Below, piece by piece: positions 5,732 through 5,927 of a stretch of 5,927 nucleotides of DNA; positions within the stretch are counted from its first letter, which is position 1, and every line of letters begins with the position of its first letter. Made by a program: the position numbers and the translations under genes. The notes under the pieces are model-generated. The model ran no database searches. It worked only from the letters and a program-made list of their open reading frames with translations, and was not told where the DNA came from. The stretch is from DAOTXK01 sp034435395. GTDB taxonomy: Bacteria; Chloroflexota; Anaerolineae; Aggregatilineales; Ch27. Location: NCBI GenBank assembly GCA_034435395.1, contig DAOTXK010000153.1, positions 1 to 5,927 on the forward strand, in the 5' to 3' direction.

Positions 5732-5783
5732 CGCTGCCAGATGGGTTTTGACGCCAATACTGACCTCCGGGAGAGCGTTTCCG

Positions 5784-5927
5784 ATGGCTTTTTTACCGTC
5801 TGCAACTCGTTTTGCCCAAATTGTCCCCGACCGTGAAACTGTCCACCGCCTATTTCAGCAGGGCGATCTGGTACCGGTCTTCCGCACACTGCTGGCCGAT
5901 CTGGAGACGCCCGTCTCGGTCTATCTC
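5784..5927 (+). CDS. trpE: Anthranilate synthase component I, N-terminal part (runs off right edge)
   Basis: The first 48 codons of a rightward gene are present and the frame is open to the window end. The product begins MAFLPSATRFAQIVPD and continues 'LFQQGDLVPVFRTLLADLETPVSVYL'. The run 'G(D/N)LVPV.R...ADLETPVS.YL' is the usual N-terminal signature of TrpE, ahead of the feedback-inhibition (tryptophan-binding) part of the enzyme. TrpE aminates chorismate and eliminates pyruvate to give anthranilate. GGGAGAG (5769-5775) lies 8 nt before the ATG, a good binding site. It is divergent from trpG, its partner subunit. The catalytic chorismate-binding domain lies outside the window; PabB is a less likely reading because of the start signature and neighbours. 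Confidence 0.88.
   Translation, partial: MAFLPSATRFAQIVPDRETVHRLFQQGDLVPVFRTLLADLETPVSVYL

Noticed and set aside
5583..5783. Classical attenuator leader peptide or T-box ahead of trpE.
   Set aside because: No short ORF with tandem Trp codons and no T-box-like AGGGTGGNACCGCG signature was found; the hairpin at 5713-5731 lacks a following U-tract.

Overview
The window is GC-rich bacterial DNA with dense coding and strong Shine-Dalgarno sites of the GGAGG type. Its core is a tryptophan biosynthesis locus. I lean towards a Chloroflexota (Anaerolineae-like) organism. The reasons are the composition, the style of a large secreted CAP/SCP protein with a Cys-containing C-terminal duplication, and a small STAS-like protein set inside the operon. 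This is an impression from sequence character, not a proven placement.

Layout from left to right. 1-381 (-) is the N-terminal 127 codons of a gene that runs off the left edge, a hypothetical protein that may carry a PH-like domain. 382-567 is a non-coding gap with an extended -10 promoter candidate, a 9-bp tandem repeat and a terminator-like hairpin. 568-2232 (-) is a 554-residue secreted protein: signal peptide, CAP/SCP domain, then two copies of a four-cysteine module. 2233-2452 is an AT-richer intergenic region with short CACGAAGG-type repeats and an inverted repeat. 2453-3280 (-) is trpC and 3277-4311 (-) is trpD; they overlap by ATGA. 4363-4776 (-) is a 137-residue STAS/SpoIIAA-like protein. 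4777-4995 is a gap that holds a possible 25-codon ORF with three Trp codons and a strong ribosome binding site. 4996-5562 (-) is trpG. 5563-5783 is a divergent regulatory region with a perfect 8-bp dyad. 5784-5927 (+) is the first 48 codons of trpE, cut by the right edge.

TrpE (cut here) and TrpG together make anthranilate from chorismate and glutamine. TrpD adds the phosphoribosyl group, and TrpC closes the indole ring after the isomerisation carried out by TrpF, which is not in this window. Thus trpG-(STAS-like)-trpD-trpC form one leftward operon, while trpE is transcribed away from it. The two anthranilate synthase subunits are therefore read from opposite strands across a shared 221-bp region, where coordinated control would be expected to act.

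The most interesting unexplained points are the dyad between trpG and trpE, the Trp-containing small ORF that may control the STAS-like gene, and that gene's presence inside a trp operon. I see no CRISPR array, tRNA, rRNA, insertion sequence or defence system.
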